DNA of 64,000 bases from Chelydra serpentina. Taxonomy: Eukaryota > Chordata > Testudines > Chelydridae. Made by a program: the position numbers and the translations under genes. Where the stretch lies: NCBI GenBank assembly GCA_037349315.1, contig JBAIAC010000023.1, forward strand, positions 31,224,501 to 31,288,500, written 5' to 3'. Under the pieces are notes generated by a model. The model did not search any database. It was not told the origin of the DNA and saw only the letters and a program-made list of their open reading frames with translations. Positions 33,548 through 44,619 of the stretch are shown here, in pieces; the stretch's first letter is position 1; each line of letters opens with the position of its first letter.

Positions 33548-33765
33548 TCCATCTCTCTGCAGATTATTCCCTACAGTCCTTTTTCTACAGTTTTGTCCAA
33601 TCTAGTTCAAAACAAAACATTCCAAGCAATGAATCTTCCACCACTTTCCTGGGGAAAGTATCCCCCAACCCTGCCAGGAATTTTTTCCTTGCTATTCATG
33701 ATCATTTTTCCTTCTCTTAATTTCATCCCATTACTGCCACGCTGACTGCTGAGCATGCTTTGAAC
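33548..33765 (-). mobile_element. CR1-type LINE 3' region, reverse, old
   Basis: Plus strand shows 'tctgcagattattccctaca', 'caatgaatcttccaccactt', 'tcctggggaaagtatccccc', 'cttgctattcatgatcattt' and 'tctcttaatttcatcccatt'. Block order matches CR1-type tails read backwards ('...gaagattctaccac...', 'tttcatcccattactcc'). Both ends are eroded. Confidence 0.55.
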
Positions 33766-34059
33766 TCTATTGTGACTGGCCCCCCTGCACTGAGACTTCA
33801 AGCTCAAGGGGAGCAAAAGGAAGAGAGAGCACAAGAGTCACATTAATGGAACTGAGCAGCACCGCAGGAAAGGAAAGAGATGAACTACATGAGACGGTGG
33901 GGAGAGAAGAGGTCAATTAAGGGAGTTTTCCAACCCCCTAGTCTTAGAGCTGAAAGGGAGTCCTCTCAGATATAGCTGAGTCAACCCTGAATACTTCCAA
34001 CTTTAGTGGAGTTGCTCTAGATTTACAGCTCTGTAACTGAGATCAGAATCAGGACGCCC

Positions 34060-35825
34060 ATCTCCTCCCTATAAGAGTTCTCTCACTGGAAAAAAAAAAA
34101 AGTAAAATCCTTCCAAATTTTTGTGCATGTAAATCAAATGTTATCAGCTAAACGGTCATATTAATTCATCCACCCTGACGTTTTCATCTTAACTGTGTTT
34201 CCTTTTAAAACTTCCTTGTTTTCTAATTCTTATAACAACATGCAATTGATTTTGATATCAGCATAAAGAGTGTTTTTGTGAACCACGTCGCTCCAACAAA
34301 ACTACAAAGCCCTGCAAGGATGTCATATGCAGAACTCCCACTGCATGAACATTCCTAGCTCAGAGGGCTGGAAGAATCAGGCCCATGAAGAACAACTGAG
34401 CTATCTGAAAAGAGATGAAGCAACTGGGAAGAAATTATTTATAACAAAGATTTGTTTAATAATTATACAACAACAGGTCTAACTCAGCAAGTCTTCCACC
34501 TGCAAAACTCCCACAGCAGTCAATGAGAGCTCCAAATGCTGAGTGGTTGTCAGTTAAGATGCAATATTTACGTTTATTATTAACAGTCACTAGTATTCCC
34601 TCATCCCTGCTATATTCTTGTTTTACATGTTTGACACCCTCTCTTTTAAGGTCTTATCCAGTTCGCTTTGATGGCAATGAAAAGACTCCCATTGACCTCA
34701 TACTTCTGTTTAAAAAAAATATTTGTACTGTCAACAATTTTGTTTACCTTTAATAAACATTAGTAACTAAACTATGGATGTTTATACTATGAACTAAGGA
34801 CCTCCCTAACAGATATAAATAATCATTGTTTTTATGGTGAACTAATCAGAAATGCCAAAAACATAACAGAAGTAAAACACATTCACACGAAAAACCAAAA
34901 TCACCACCAAACACTTCCTCTCCCATCTGCATCTGATTACATATAAAGACATATTTATGCACATGCTCATTAATTATCTGATGTTTATTATAATCACACT
35001 GATCACAGAGTAACTAATTAATCTAATAATCATAACGATGAAACTAGGACTTTTCCAAACATTAAACACAGTTCTAAATCTTCTAAAATCTGAACCTAAT
35101 CATAAATATTTAGCTCCATATATGTCATTGGTTAACATTTGTCCTTTTTCCCCCTTCCCATGTACAAACATTCCATTTTAGGACAGATACAATCAAACTT
35201 CAATTTTATTTTTCTCACATAATGTTAATCAAGAGCTAAAAAGATAATTTCCTTCTACCACAAAGCAATTCCACTGTGGTGGAACAAACTGTTATCTTAA
35301 GTTTCACAGAGCAATTGTTCAATAATTCCTGTTTGTGGCTCTTTTCCAAATCCTTGAGAATAGCTCAGACTGCCAACCCTTCAGAAAAAAAAAAAACATA
35401 TACACACACAACAGAAGCCGAAAAGCGTTTGCTGTCACTCAGTAGTTCAGCTGTGGCACACTCGACCATTTCTCTCAGAACAAACTCCAACTTTGTGACT
35501 CTGACATGAAGAAATGCACTGTCTGTTTGAAGACAATTGCCTGGAAAGATATAAGCCACAAGACTGTAAATGTGTCACAGCACAGTCCTTTTGAGATGGT
35601 GTTATCTTGGAGAGGCGTATTAAATGAATTGGAAGCTCAGAAGGAAAAAGAAGTAGAATGCTTGGTGTTTCTGCACCCAAAGTGCCATACAAACCTTAAC
35701 TAAGTAACGTTTCATAAGGAGGAATGGAAGGGCCTTTTGTTGTGTGAAAAGGAAGAGATAACATGGATTCCTCCGATTATGCTAATAAAATGTTCTGTTC
35801 CTCTGAAAAAACTATTAATTAATAA
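34060..35825. other. AT-rich low-repeat DNA, possible conserved segment
   Basis: Contains A runs at 34090-34100 and 35381-35396. The 34740-35110 part is rich in TAAT/ATTA words and free of any transposon I can name. No supported exon. Confidence 0.4.
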
Positions 35826-35829
35826 TAAC

Positions 35830-36082
35830 CACTCTTACTTATGCAGCACCTTTCATGTAAAAATCGCTATTAATCTTAGGCTGTAAGCTCATGAAGGCAG
35901 AGACTGTTATTTTGTTTAGGACTGCACAATGCCTAGCATAATGGTGTCCCAACCTGGTTGGCCTGTAGGAGCAATCACAATACAAACAGTAAATAACAAT
36001 AAATAGCAATCACAAAACCCCTGGGAGCCAAGGCAATGTTATTACACTCATAGTACAGAAAGGGAAAGGGAAGCACAGAGGG
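35830..36082 (-). mobile_element. MIR-like SINE tail half, reverse, with nested L2-type tail
   Basis: 'tgcagcacctttcatgtaaa' starts the SINE tail in reverse. At 35878-36010 it is interrupted by a plus-oriented L2-type tail ('ctgtaagctcatgaaggcag', 'agactgttattttgtttagg', 'gcctagcataatggtgtccc'). The SINE resumes with 'ggcaatgttattacactcat' and 'gggaaagggaagcacagagg'. The head half lies beyond another insertion, at 36493. Confidence 0.6.
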
Positions 36083-36492
36083 GCCCAGGGACCAAGGGGG
36101 AAGCATAAAGGTGGGTTTACATCTCCCTTGGGCTGGGACTGCCCAGTGCTGGTTTGATCCCCAGCATGGTTACAGCAGTCTGAGGGGCTGGTCTAACTTG
36201 TGTCCCAGCTCCAAGGACCCCTATGGGTTGTTCCAGTAGCCAGAATATCCAGGCCATTGAAAGCCCAAGCCACATCCCCTGGGATACCCTGACATGCCCC
36301 TAAACTGAAGGTTCCTGCAGGGGATGGCACGTAGCACCTATGCCAATTCAGTGCCTGCTGAGGATTCCCCTGCATGGGGGAAGTCCCTGGGAGACGTGCG
36401 GGGGGGGGGGGGGCACATTTTGGCAGGGTCTTGGCCACTTTACACTGGCAGAGCTGGTGCGAAGTATCCACAAAACAATGCTGAATTCAGCC
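36083..36492. mobile_element. Insertion of about 410 bp splitting a SINE, class unknown
   Basis: The SINE reads 'cacagaggg' at 36074-36082 and 'cacagagag' at 36493-36501, an imperfect duplication that looks like a target-site duplication. The insert runs from 'gcccagggaccaaggg' to 'ctgaattcagccca' and carries a 12-13 G run near 36401-36412. It has no recognisable inverted ends or poly-A tail. The 92- and 66-codon frames within it are not conserved-looking. Confidence 0.5.
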
Positions 36493-36615
36493 CACAGAGA
36501 GGCAACGTGACTTTCGCAAGGTGACATAGTGAGTCAGTGACAGAGCCAGAAACAGAATCCAAGAATCCACTCTCTAGTGCCATGCTCTGCCTACTAGGAA
36601 ATACTGCCTCCCTAG
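36493..36615 (-). mobile_element. MIR-like SINE head half, reverse
   Basis: 'acagagaggcaacgtgactt', 'tgagtcagtgacagagccag', 'aacagaatccaagaatccac' and 'gctctgcctactaggaaata' are the SINE core and tRNA-like head in reverse, continuing the half at 35830-36082. Confidence 0.75.
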
Positions 36616-37450
36616 GTGAAAGAAGTCTTGTTCGTTGCAGAGGTATCCAGTAAAATGCCCATGATATCCTACCCAACTAATGAAAGCAACAAAGGACAAC
36701 TCTCATAGTATCATCCAATACTGATTTGTATTGGCCCGCTAAAAATGTATGCTTGATGTGGCCCCAAAGCATGCCAGAGGAGCTGGGGTGGCTAAACAAC
36801 ATTCTATATCCCTACTGCATAGCCACCTGCAGTTCCTCAATGCAATCAAAAGTAAGTGTATTTGATGGGAAAGGATGTACAGAGATGGGGTGAGGCTAGA
36901 AAATATCTACACTCCACACCACCCTCCCTGGCCCATAATCTAGGCAACAAACTGCTGCAGGGGTAATTGCCACTCCACAAGCTTCTGCCATCTTCAGGCT
37001 GGGTGAGAGAGGAGCAGAGCAGCAGGCAGGGAGCCAAGGGAGAAGTTCACTTCTAATTTTAAATGTGCCCACATCAAAAAGCCACTACACAGTTCACTGT
37101 GTTTGATAGTCTCTGCCCAGGAAAGAAATTGAAGCTGGTGAAGACTGAAGTATACTGAATCCTATTTATATTGTGCTGAGTGGGGCAGTTTGTACTGAAG
37201 TAAGTCAATGCTATGGACCCCAATTCTTCCATCAGATGCATGGGCGTGACTGCCATTGATTTCAAATTGTGATGCGCCTGTGTATCTCAGGGTGCAATCC
37301 TATGCTGAATAAAGTTGGTGCTACTACTATCTCCCTTTTATCAAATTCAACCCCAAAAGTAGAAAAAAAAGAGGTAGTAACGCTACAGCAACATAAGAAT
37401 CTATAACACTCAATTAAAAATAATCATGGGGAGGAAATTAATCATAAACG
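36616..37450. other. Single-copy DNA
   Basis: No family recognised with confidence. 37217-37300 may hold a decayed palindromic copy around 'gactgccattgatttcaaat'. Confidence 0.4.
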
Positions 37451-37451
37451 T

Positions 37452-37562
37452 GGGCCTGATGCCCATCTTGTTAAAACCAGATTCATAGCAGTGTAACTCC
37501 ACTGACTTCAATGGAGTTACTCCCGATTTACCCCAGGAAGCGTAAAAAAATGAATCGAGTCC
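37452..37562. repeat. Palindromic repeat copy, centre perfect
   Basis: 'gggcctgatgcccatctt' starts it and 'atgaatcgagtcc' ends it. The middle 'agtgtaactccactgactt' and 'caatggagttactcccgatt' give an inner perfect palindrome 'taactcc...ggagtta'. Outer arms are decayed. Confidence 0.7.
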
Positions 37563-38015
37563 TTTCTTTCTTTTTTATGGCTAGAAGTCACCACCCTTTG
37601 GTTAGACTAAGACTGCAGGCTGTCAGGGCTAGAATGTACTATTTTACCTAGTGTACAAAACCATTCTACTCAGTCACACCATAATTAAGGTCAATTTGTC
37701 AATTCTAGTATGTGGTTATCCAGACAGTTGAAAGAAAATAATGGAATTTATCAGCTGTATAGCTGGACTATCTGTTTTATCTGTGGCTTGCACCACACAC
37801 AAACACAATGAGAATTAGAAAAAGAATAGGTACAAGATGAGAAAAACAAAATGAAACTGAACAGGACAAGACAGTTTCCAGCATTAAATTTGCTGTCACT
37901 TATTTTAGAATGGGTTGCTATTTCTAAAAAGCAAGTTGTTATGCAAATATAGACCTCACTTTAGAGTTCAGGCCTACTTGAGACCACCACTAATCAGACA
38001 GAACATACTGGAACA

Positions 38016-38172
38016 GATCCTCATCTGGCATCAATCAGCATAGCTCCATTTACTTATGGGTCGAGCCCAGGCTAGTGTAAACTGGCTTGGCTGTACTGAT
38101 TTGTAGGACACATTCCCAGCATAGCTCTATTGAAGTTAATGCAGCCAATTCATACCAGCTCTGCAACTGACC
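38016..38172. repeat. Two overlapping or nested palindromic copies
   Basis: 'cagatcctcatctggcatca', 'gcatagctccatttac', then 'gggtcgagcccaggctagtg', 'gtaaactggcttggctgtac', 'tagctctattgaagttaatg' and 'ataccagctctgcaactgac'. The order is that of one copy whose right arm was replaced by a second full copy. Confidence 0.5.
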
Positions 38173-38415
38173 CACAAGTGCTTATTATCAATTAAAAGCT
38201 AGAATTTGGGGGAGGATGAGGACAGAGGGGAAGGATAGTAGTAGTTTTGGTGATAGATTAATCAAATATTATACTTCAGACAGTTCTGTACTCAGCAAAT
38301 TAGATGCTGTGTTGAAATAACAGATTTTGATGGTCAGCATCACAAATCAAGATGCTTCATAATTCTTGTTCTTTACCTACAAATGGGCTGACATGCCAAG
38401 CAAACATTACTCATG

Positions 38416-38484
38416 GGGCCAGATACTCATGAGTAAATCCCACTAAAATCAACTGGAGTCACATGTGAGGCCAGAATTTGGCCC
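38416..38484. repeat. Palindromic repeat copy
   Basis: 'ggggccagatactcatgagt' and 'gaggccagaatttggccc' are the termini, with 'aaaatcaactggagtcacat' near the centre. The 'gagtaaatcccac' arm marks the 'gagtag' subtype. Confidence 0.6.
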
Positions 38485-38489
38485 GAAGA

Positions 38490-39595
38490 ACACCTCTGCA
38501 TTTCATTGCAAAATCTACTTCCCCACCTTCAATCATTTACAAATGGTATTTCATGCCCTGTGAGCATTTGAGTATCATTGAGTGAATCCCTCTGAATTGA
38601 TTTGGTGAGTTGAGGCTTACAGGGACCTTTCTTTTATGTGACGGCCTGCAGGACATGTTTTTCAGACAGACAGGAGAGCTGCTATCCTGACAGGGTTAAA
38701 AAAAACCCACCTCTGACACTTATTCTGCTGTTGCTCAGGGCTTCATGCCGTAAGACAGTAAATCACCACACTTCCAGAAAACAATAGCTGCCTCTTGTTT
38801 AAAATGGAACTGCACCTGTTAAATTAACATAACACCAACTTTTGTTTTTGCTAGGCATCCAGGCTGAGACAACACAGCTTCCTGACCCGTATACTGGAAG
38901 ACTTATTCTTAGAAGGGTTTAGAATTTTCACGTAGCACAGTGATGCACAGTGATTGTGATCTTCCTTCCTTCTTTTGTACTTCTTCAGACCGCATCTTTT
39001 TTAGCTTTCAACAGGTTTATTTCCATTGTAATTTGCAGGCTTCCAAAACCTGTTGGAGCCCTTATTTGGCAAAGGTTCCCTCTTTCTGTTTCCTATCTCT
39101 GAACATCGCAAGCTCTTAACTGTAATTTGGGTCATTTCAATTGGTTTTTCAAAAGAAGCCTCTTCCATTTAAATAGTTTGTGCAAAGCCGGAGCCAGCTG
39201 AAAATTTCTTTGCCAAACATTCAATCTTCACTAAATCATTTTGTTCTTACCGGAGTAGGTTAATTATGATGTCTGTTTCAAGTTTATTTATCTCTGATTG
39301 AGCTGGGACCCGTCTAAAGGAGTTATTTTTCTCAAATAAGCTGCTCGCTAGAGATTGAAAAACTGAGTATGTTAAGAGTTGGGTCATAGGCATAAGAAGC
39401 AATAAATGTTTAGTAGGACCAGTGTGTAGGGAATACTGATGATATAACTTTTCTCGGTTTATGTGAGAAGTATGCTCACAGATATTATGGAGCTATGATC
39501 CTACTAAGCCAACAGTTTCTTTTCACTCTGGGGCCTGGTCTGAGGTCCTAAATACAATATGAACCAAACCTAATACCAATCAACACAAATTCTCT
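38490..39595. other. Low-repeat DNA with conserved-looking segment
   Basis: About 1.1 kb without a transposon I can name. 38990-39370 has dense varied text: 'ccattgtaatttgcaggctt', 'cttatttggcaaaggttccc', 'gtcatttcaattggtttttc' and 'taattatgatgtctg'. This texture is common in developmental enhancers, but that is only an impression from one sequence. Confidence 0.35.
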
Positions 39596-39599
39596 TCTA

Positions 39600-39800
39600 G
39601 CTGTGCATCATCTATCATGCTGCCTCCTATGCTTGAAACAATATCACACTTCTTGTATAAGTCTCTTTCCTCTGCTACTTCAAACATTTCCTTAAAGCCA
39701 ACTTTCCATGAATCCATTCTACTGATACCTTCTTCTCCTCACTTTCCCTTCCTGGAAATGTTATCCTATGTCATGTCTTCTGCTTGTCTTATCAGTCTTA
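39600..39800 (+). mobile_element. L2-like LINE 3' region fragment
   Basis: 'ctatcatgctgcctcctatg', 'cttaaagccaactttccatg' and 'cttcttctcctcactttccc' parallel the fragment at 1268-1505 ('catgctgcctcttatgctc', 'cttaacacccacttcctttg'). Same truncation before the tail. Confidence 0.45.
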
Positions 39801-39893
39801 GGGCCATTTCCTGACTCAAAGTGGTAGCCTACCGGATACTAGCTGAAGTCAATGGAACAACTCACATGAGTAAGGACTGCAGGAGAAAAGGTC
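39800..39893. repeat. Palindromic repeat copy, 'gagtaag' subtype
   Basis: 'agggccatttcctgactcaa' to 'taaggactgcaggagaaaag' with 'agctgaagtcaatggaacaa' at the centre and 'ctcacatgagtaaggact' as the right arm. As at 1509, it directly follows an L2-like fragment. Confidence 0.5.
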
Positions 39894-40015
39894 CTCGACT
39901 ATCCAAATTCAGTTCTGTTGTACACAGCTATAATGCCAGTGAAGCTGCATCCATTTACACTGGGTCTGAACTTGTAAACAGTGAGTGAATGTAGATTATT
40001 CTACACAATTATTTT

Positions 40016-40040
40016 AATAAATAATAATAATAATAATAAT
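40016..40040. repeat. (AAT)n microsatellite
   Basis: About eight ATA/AAT units in 'aataaataataataataata'. Confidence 0.85.
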
Positions 40041-40679
40041 CCTTGCTATTAGTGCCTGTAGCAGGATGCACTGAAATGGAAGGAGACTGCTGCCTCAACA
40101 ACTGGTTTTAATGCAGCAGTTATACAAATGTTAATAGCTTCAGAATTAAAGGAAACCTTAGATTTGAAAATACCATCAGGAATTCTTCAGTGAATCTTCG
40201 TGTCTCAACTACCCATCTTAAAGGGACCCACCACAGAGATCAGTTGATAAGGAGTATTAGATATAGTGGGGATTCCTCTCAGGAGCATCAACAAGCAGAT
40301 ACTCATATACCAGCTCCATACAGCATGGCTCTTTCGCAGGAGGTAAGGAATGTTTTGCCCCTTATCTGTAAAGTGTATGTGCAGTTCACTCAAGCTATTG
40401 CTCCCTTCTAATCAACATAGCGAATTATTTTAGAAAGCTTTAGTGATCAGAACTTTACAGACACAGGTGCTCCCATTTCTAAATCTCCATGATGAATTAA
40501 AAATGAGAACTACTCAAAGCACCTGAAGGCCAGCGTAACCTTCTTGCCACTGTAAACATGCTGTGCAATGACAAGTAGCAGTGAGGTCTCTAGCCATAAA
40601 GCAGGAAAAAGCATAGAGCTTTTTTGCAGTCATTAGCTCAGCAACCCTATCTCTGCACTTTCTTGCCCCTCTGCACTCT

Positions 40680-40755
40680 AAATGCCTGCACTCAGTTGTA
40701 AGCACATTGGGGCAGAGACTGCATCTTTTTGTGCATGTTTTGAACAATGTCTTGA
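40680..40755 (+). mobile_element. L2-type tail fragment
   Basis: 'cagttgtaagcacattgggg', 'cagagactgcatctttttgt' and 'ttttgaacaatg' follow the L2-type end, then break off into the next repeat. Confidence 0.55.
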
Positions 40756-40757
40756 GC

Positions 40758-40970
40758 TAAAATCTTCAGAAGTGGATGCTGATTTTGGGTGCCTCCATGT
40801 TGGGGGCCCCATCTGGAAAGCTTTGCACTGGTGCTGAGTACCCGTAAGTCCAAGAGAAATCAATGGGAGCAGTAAGGGCTCAGCAACATTGAAATCACCT
40901 CGTACGTTTCTTAGCTTGAGGATCCAAAAACTCAGGCACCCAAAGTTAGAAGCCAATTTTGGAAATGCAG
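40758..40970. repeat. Large palindromic repeat, 'gattttgggtgcc' subtype
   Basis: The left arm 'aaaatcttcagaagtggatg' and 'ctgattttgggtgcctccat' is mirrored by 'caaaaactcaggcacccaaa' and 'gccaattttggaaatgcag'. Centre 'ccaagagaaatcaatgggag'. Inner 'gcactggtgctgagtacccg' and 'cagtaagggctcagcaacat' are also inverted. This is a second self-complementary family; another copy lies at 53487. Confidence 0.7.
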
Positions 40971-40974
40971 CTGT

Positions 40975-42384
40975 GATTATGCTATAATTTTTAGAGATGG
41001 GCCCAAACCAAAAACCTGGACTGGAACAACCTTCAACTTTGGGGTATTTGAAATACAAGCTTGGATCTGGATTCAAGGTTTGCAAATGGACCATCTCATT
41101 GTAATAACCTGAATCAAAACTCTTGATACAGTCACCCCCAAACACTGGGCCATTTCAAATCTGGATCCACATGCAAGCTTTACACCTTGCGCCCATTTCT
41201 GATAATAATGAGTTCCTTGCGTTCAAATGTACAAAAACAAAATCATGAGCTGAATTCTCAAGCACTGAATTCAGGTTAACATTCCATGCTGAACTATTTT
41301 TCAGGTTGGCATGCATCAGTCCAAGTTCACAAACGGTTTGCAAATCTGAGCAGGTGTTAATTTCTCAAGCAGCTTCCCCTGCCTGACCTCCTAAATGCTG
41401 GGACTCCCCTTAACTTTGCTGTTTTCAAGAGGTTTCTCCCCCGCTCCGACTCCATCCTAAGGCTAGCTAGTCCCCTCAGCTACTCCCGCAAAAATGGTGG
41501 CTGCATGTTCTGTGGGGGAAGGGTTGTTACCTGATATACCTGCTACCTCTTCCAATCCTTACAGAGTCTTTAGGGCATAGAGGAAGGGTGCTGCCACCTT
41601 CATAGGACTCAAGAGACTGGGAAAATACTCCCACATTCACTTCCAGAATGCTCGCTATTGAGCACAGGTGAAGAGCTGCCCCCAAACAGGCGGCTACAGG
41701 AATGCTTTCTTGCTCCTGCTGCTCAATGCATAGGGAAGGGGGTGGCAAATACACCCCATGTATTGCCTTCCAGAAGGACCAGGGAACTCAGCTGCCACAT
41801 CAGGCAGCCCCATGACACATCTTCTAGGGTGAAGTGAACACCGAGTGCCCCTGAAGAACAAAGAGAACCTGACCCAAGAATGGAGATGGAGTGGATAGCC
41901 ACAGCCCCCCTGAAGACAGAGAAAGTAAGGGGGAGGACCTGGGACACCATTGCTACAGCACGAGCCCTGACGCCCATCTCCTGTTCTAACCACTAGAGAG
42001 CACTCCCTCTCTCCCTTTTATCAGTCAGGCTCACAGATTGAATGTTATCAATTGACAGCTTTAAAGCTAAGGAATTGTATAAATTAAACGCAGTCTGCAG
42101 TGAATATACTGAGAAGCTGGAATTTATATACATACTAGATATGGGAGCCCTTAGTTATTACCCACTTAAGGCTATGGCACTGATGAATGATAAGGCCACC
42201 CTATCCCTGAAGGCACTTTTCATTATCCCCAGTATAGGAATATTGAGAGAGAGTGTGTATGTATCGAGCATGACTGCTCATTTCCATAGTTCTCCATCAG
42301 GTTTGCATTCGGTTTATAAAATAAAAAATTACTCCAGGGACATATTTCACTCATTCCAGAACCCTTTCTCTCTCCCTCTGTATT
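40975..42384. other. Mixed DNA, possible SINE head at the right
   Basis: 'agagatgggcccaaaccaaa' (40993) and 'caaatctggatccacatgca' (41156) look like arms of another decayed inverted family. 'tcctgttctaaccactagag' at 41980-41999 resembles the tRNA-like head of the reverse SINEs. The GC-richer 41345-42000 is otherwise unrecognised; its frames (75-99 codons, minus) have no recognisable domain. Confidence 0.35.
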
Positions 42385-42443
42385 TTTATTATATATACAT
42401 ATACACACACACATACATATACACACACACATATTATATATAC

Positions 42444-42476
<33 letters not shown>

Positions 42477-42537
42477 TATACACACATATACACACACACA
42501 TATACATACACACATATATATATATATATAGACACAC
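42385..42537. repeat. Compound (CA)n/(TA)n microsatellite
   Basis: About 150 bp of alternating purine-pyrimidine: ATACAC, CACACA and TATATA blocks. It explains the Tyr/Ile/Thr-rich and Val/Cys-rich frames on both strands. Likely length-polymorphic. Confidence 0.95.
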
Positions 42538-42539
42538 CT

Positions 42540-43815
42540 AAATCCAGATACTCCCATTCCTCTTACAAGCCCTGATACTCTAACAATGCCTTTAAATCTG
42601 ATTACTCTTATTAAATGAGACTGTTTAATTACTGTCAATATATAATGTTGTGCACTTCAACCTCGGCTCAGACTTCTGATCCCATTCTGCCCATGACCCT
42701 TAATGGCCATCAAATCAAAGTAATTTTGGTCAGCTCAGTATGGATCTGACATATGCCCAGGTCATGAAGATAAAGGGCCAGGACACTAATCTACCATGTT
42801 ACCCTGTCCATTGTTTATTACCTTTTTCAATAGAATCTAATAACTGGAAAAATGCCAGTTTTCTGTCTAGTTTGGGTTAAAACCTCTTTCCTTGGAAATA
42901 AATAATTATAGAACATTCTGAATAGCCTAGGGTTTACATAATTGGTGCCTCTTAGACAGCGCAATATACTTTCCTTTGATGTTTAGAAGGAGAGGAATTT
43001 AGGAATTCAAATCAGTGGCAACGCTCCTGAGTACGCTCTGCTCTCCACCTTTGGAGGGGCAGTCTCCAAAGGAGGCTTAATTAAGGAAAGTGAAAAACAA
43101 CTTTAGATTCACCAAGGTAACACAACAACAAGTGCATTGCTTCCTCTGAATGGAAGGAAAATCGCAGGAATGCTCTGACAATATGGCAGCTATTTTGCAG
43201 CCTGGAGCTCAAGTTCTTTAGAAGAAATAGAAATGTCGCTGCATAATGAAATGACCATTAGAGGATGCCCCAATGAATAAAGACAACTGAAGTGTTTAGG
43301 CCTGGTCATTGTGATTTATACATATCACTTCCCTAATGGTAAACAAAACAATTTTTCCCATGCCAAAGTCAGAGACACCCCCAATGTAGCTAGACTTTGT
43401 CTGGATTGGACACATTTTGACCTAGTAACTGGGCAGCTGAACTTGGCTATATTTTATATCTTCATTACTTTGCTAATGCTCGTATATTTGTATTAGGCCT
43501 CTTATAAAGTGGCTCTACAATCCAGAAAACTGTCCTGAAAACTCCCTACTGCCTTAAATATAAAGGCAGGAGACTGGGGAAATGTTAAAGGTATACTTGG
43601 CTTTGGATCAGAGTTCCTTTTTCATTTGTAATAAAAGAAGGCAACAAATTGTATCTGCCTGACTTTTAAAAATGCCAGAAAATCAGCAGAAAACATAGTA
43701 GGGTATTTCTGTTAAATACTTGTTTCTCTAACCGGTTTTGCTTTATCTTGATACATTAGAGATATAACACAACAGGTATATAACGTAAGAAATAATATTC
43801 TCAATTTATCTGGTT
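42540..43815. other. Low-repeat DNA, conserved-looking part
   Basis: No transposon recognised. 42930-43400 contains 'ttacataattggtgcctctt', 'atatggcagctattttgcag' and 'aatgtcgctgcataatgaaa', varied text without decay signs. Inference only. Confidence 0.35.
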
Positions 43816-43819
43816 TCTT

Positions 43820-44100
43820 TCATCCTGAAGGATCCCAAAGCATTTTATAAACTAGTAAGCAGTCATTGGTTTCAGTGGGCCAAAGCCTGAAGAGCCAGAT
43901 CCAGCATATACTTACTACCATACATAGCACTTACCACAGTGAGTATTCTCATTCATTTCAGCAATGTTATTCAGGGTTGTAAGCACTGTGCTTGCTGTAC
44001 TGAGCACTGAGCATCCTCAGCTCCCATTGAAGCTAAAGGAACTGAGAGTGCTCAGCCCCTTCCAGGATCCAACCTTACGCAGAGTCAGAAGGATCCAACC
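43820..44100. repeat. Remnant SINE start and palindromic fragment
   Basis: 'atcctgaaggatcccaaagc' and 'attttataaactagtaagc' (43829-43861) look like the reverse tail of a MIR-like SINE. 'gagcactgagcatcctcagc', 'tcccattgaagctaaaggaa' and 'ctgagagtgctcagcccctt' (44003-44064) form one inverted unit of the 'gctgagcac' subtype. Confidence 0.45.
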
Positions 44101-44317
44101 TATTTACACAATAACTCGGTTTTCTTCTGTGGAGTTACTCTGGTGTACCTTAGATCAGAATTTAGCCCTTAATTTTTACTTAGTCCTGATTCAGTCATTT
44201 ACTTGAATAAGGAATTCAGGGTTTGGCTCTACATACAGAAGAATCACTTCATAAATACTGAATAGATTTACTGTTTCATCTTTAGTGACTTCTCTTAAAA
44301 TGATACATTATCCATTT

Positions 44318-44390
44318 AGGGTCTGATTCTGTACAATAAAAGTCAAAATGAGTTTTGCCACTGACTTCAATGAGAGCAGAATTGAGACCA
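44318..44390. repeat. Palindromic repeat copy
   Basis: 'gggtctgattctgtacaata' and 'gagagcagaattgagacc' are termini, with 'agttttgccactgacttcaa' at the centre. Two further decayed copies follow: 44470-44520 and 44537-44616. Confidence 0.65.
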
Positions 44391-44619
44391 TAACAGAGTA
44401 CAGAATGTTATACACGGACAATGCCTTTGGGTAGCAACATATATCTGAGTCAAACTCATATTTATTTTATATTGGGGGAACTTTTACCATTAGCTTCCGT
44501 AGAAGCAGGATTGGGCCTTGTTGTTTGAGGTTCAGGACCAAATTCTGCTCTCATTTATGCCAATTTAAATCTAGAGTATGTACACTGAAATCAACTTCAA
44601 GCTGAACTCAGCCTTTAGA

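Noticed and set aside
40678..41145. 155-codon minus frame
   Set aside because: It covers an L2-type tail and a palindromic repeat; no domain and no splice context.
42385..42537. Regularly spaced repeats, CRISPR-like at first look
   Set aside because: A dinucleotide microsatellite without unique spacers, in a vertebrate genome.
42042..42575. 177-codon plus frame and 95-104-codon minus frames
   Set aside because: The length comes from the CA/TA microsatellite, which encodes Tyr/Ile/Thr and Val/Cys runs. The non-repeat part has no domain.
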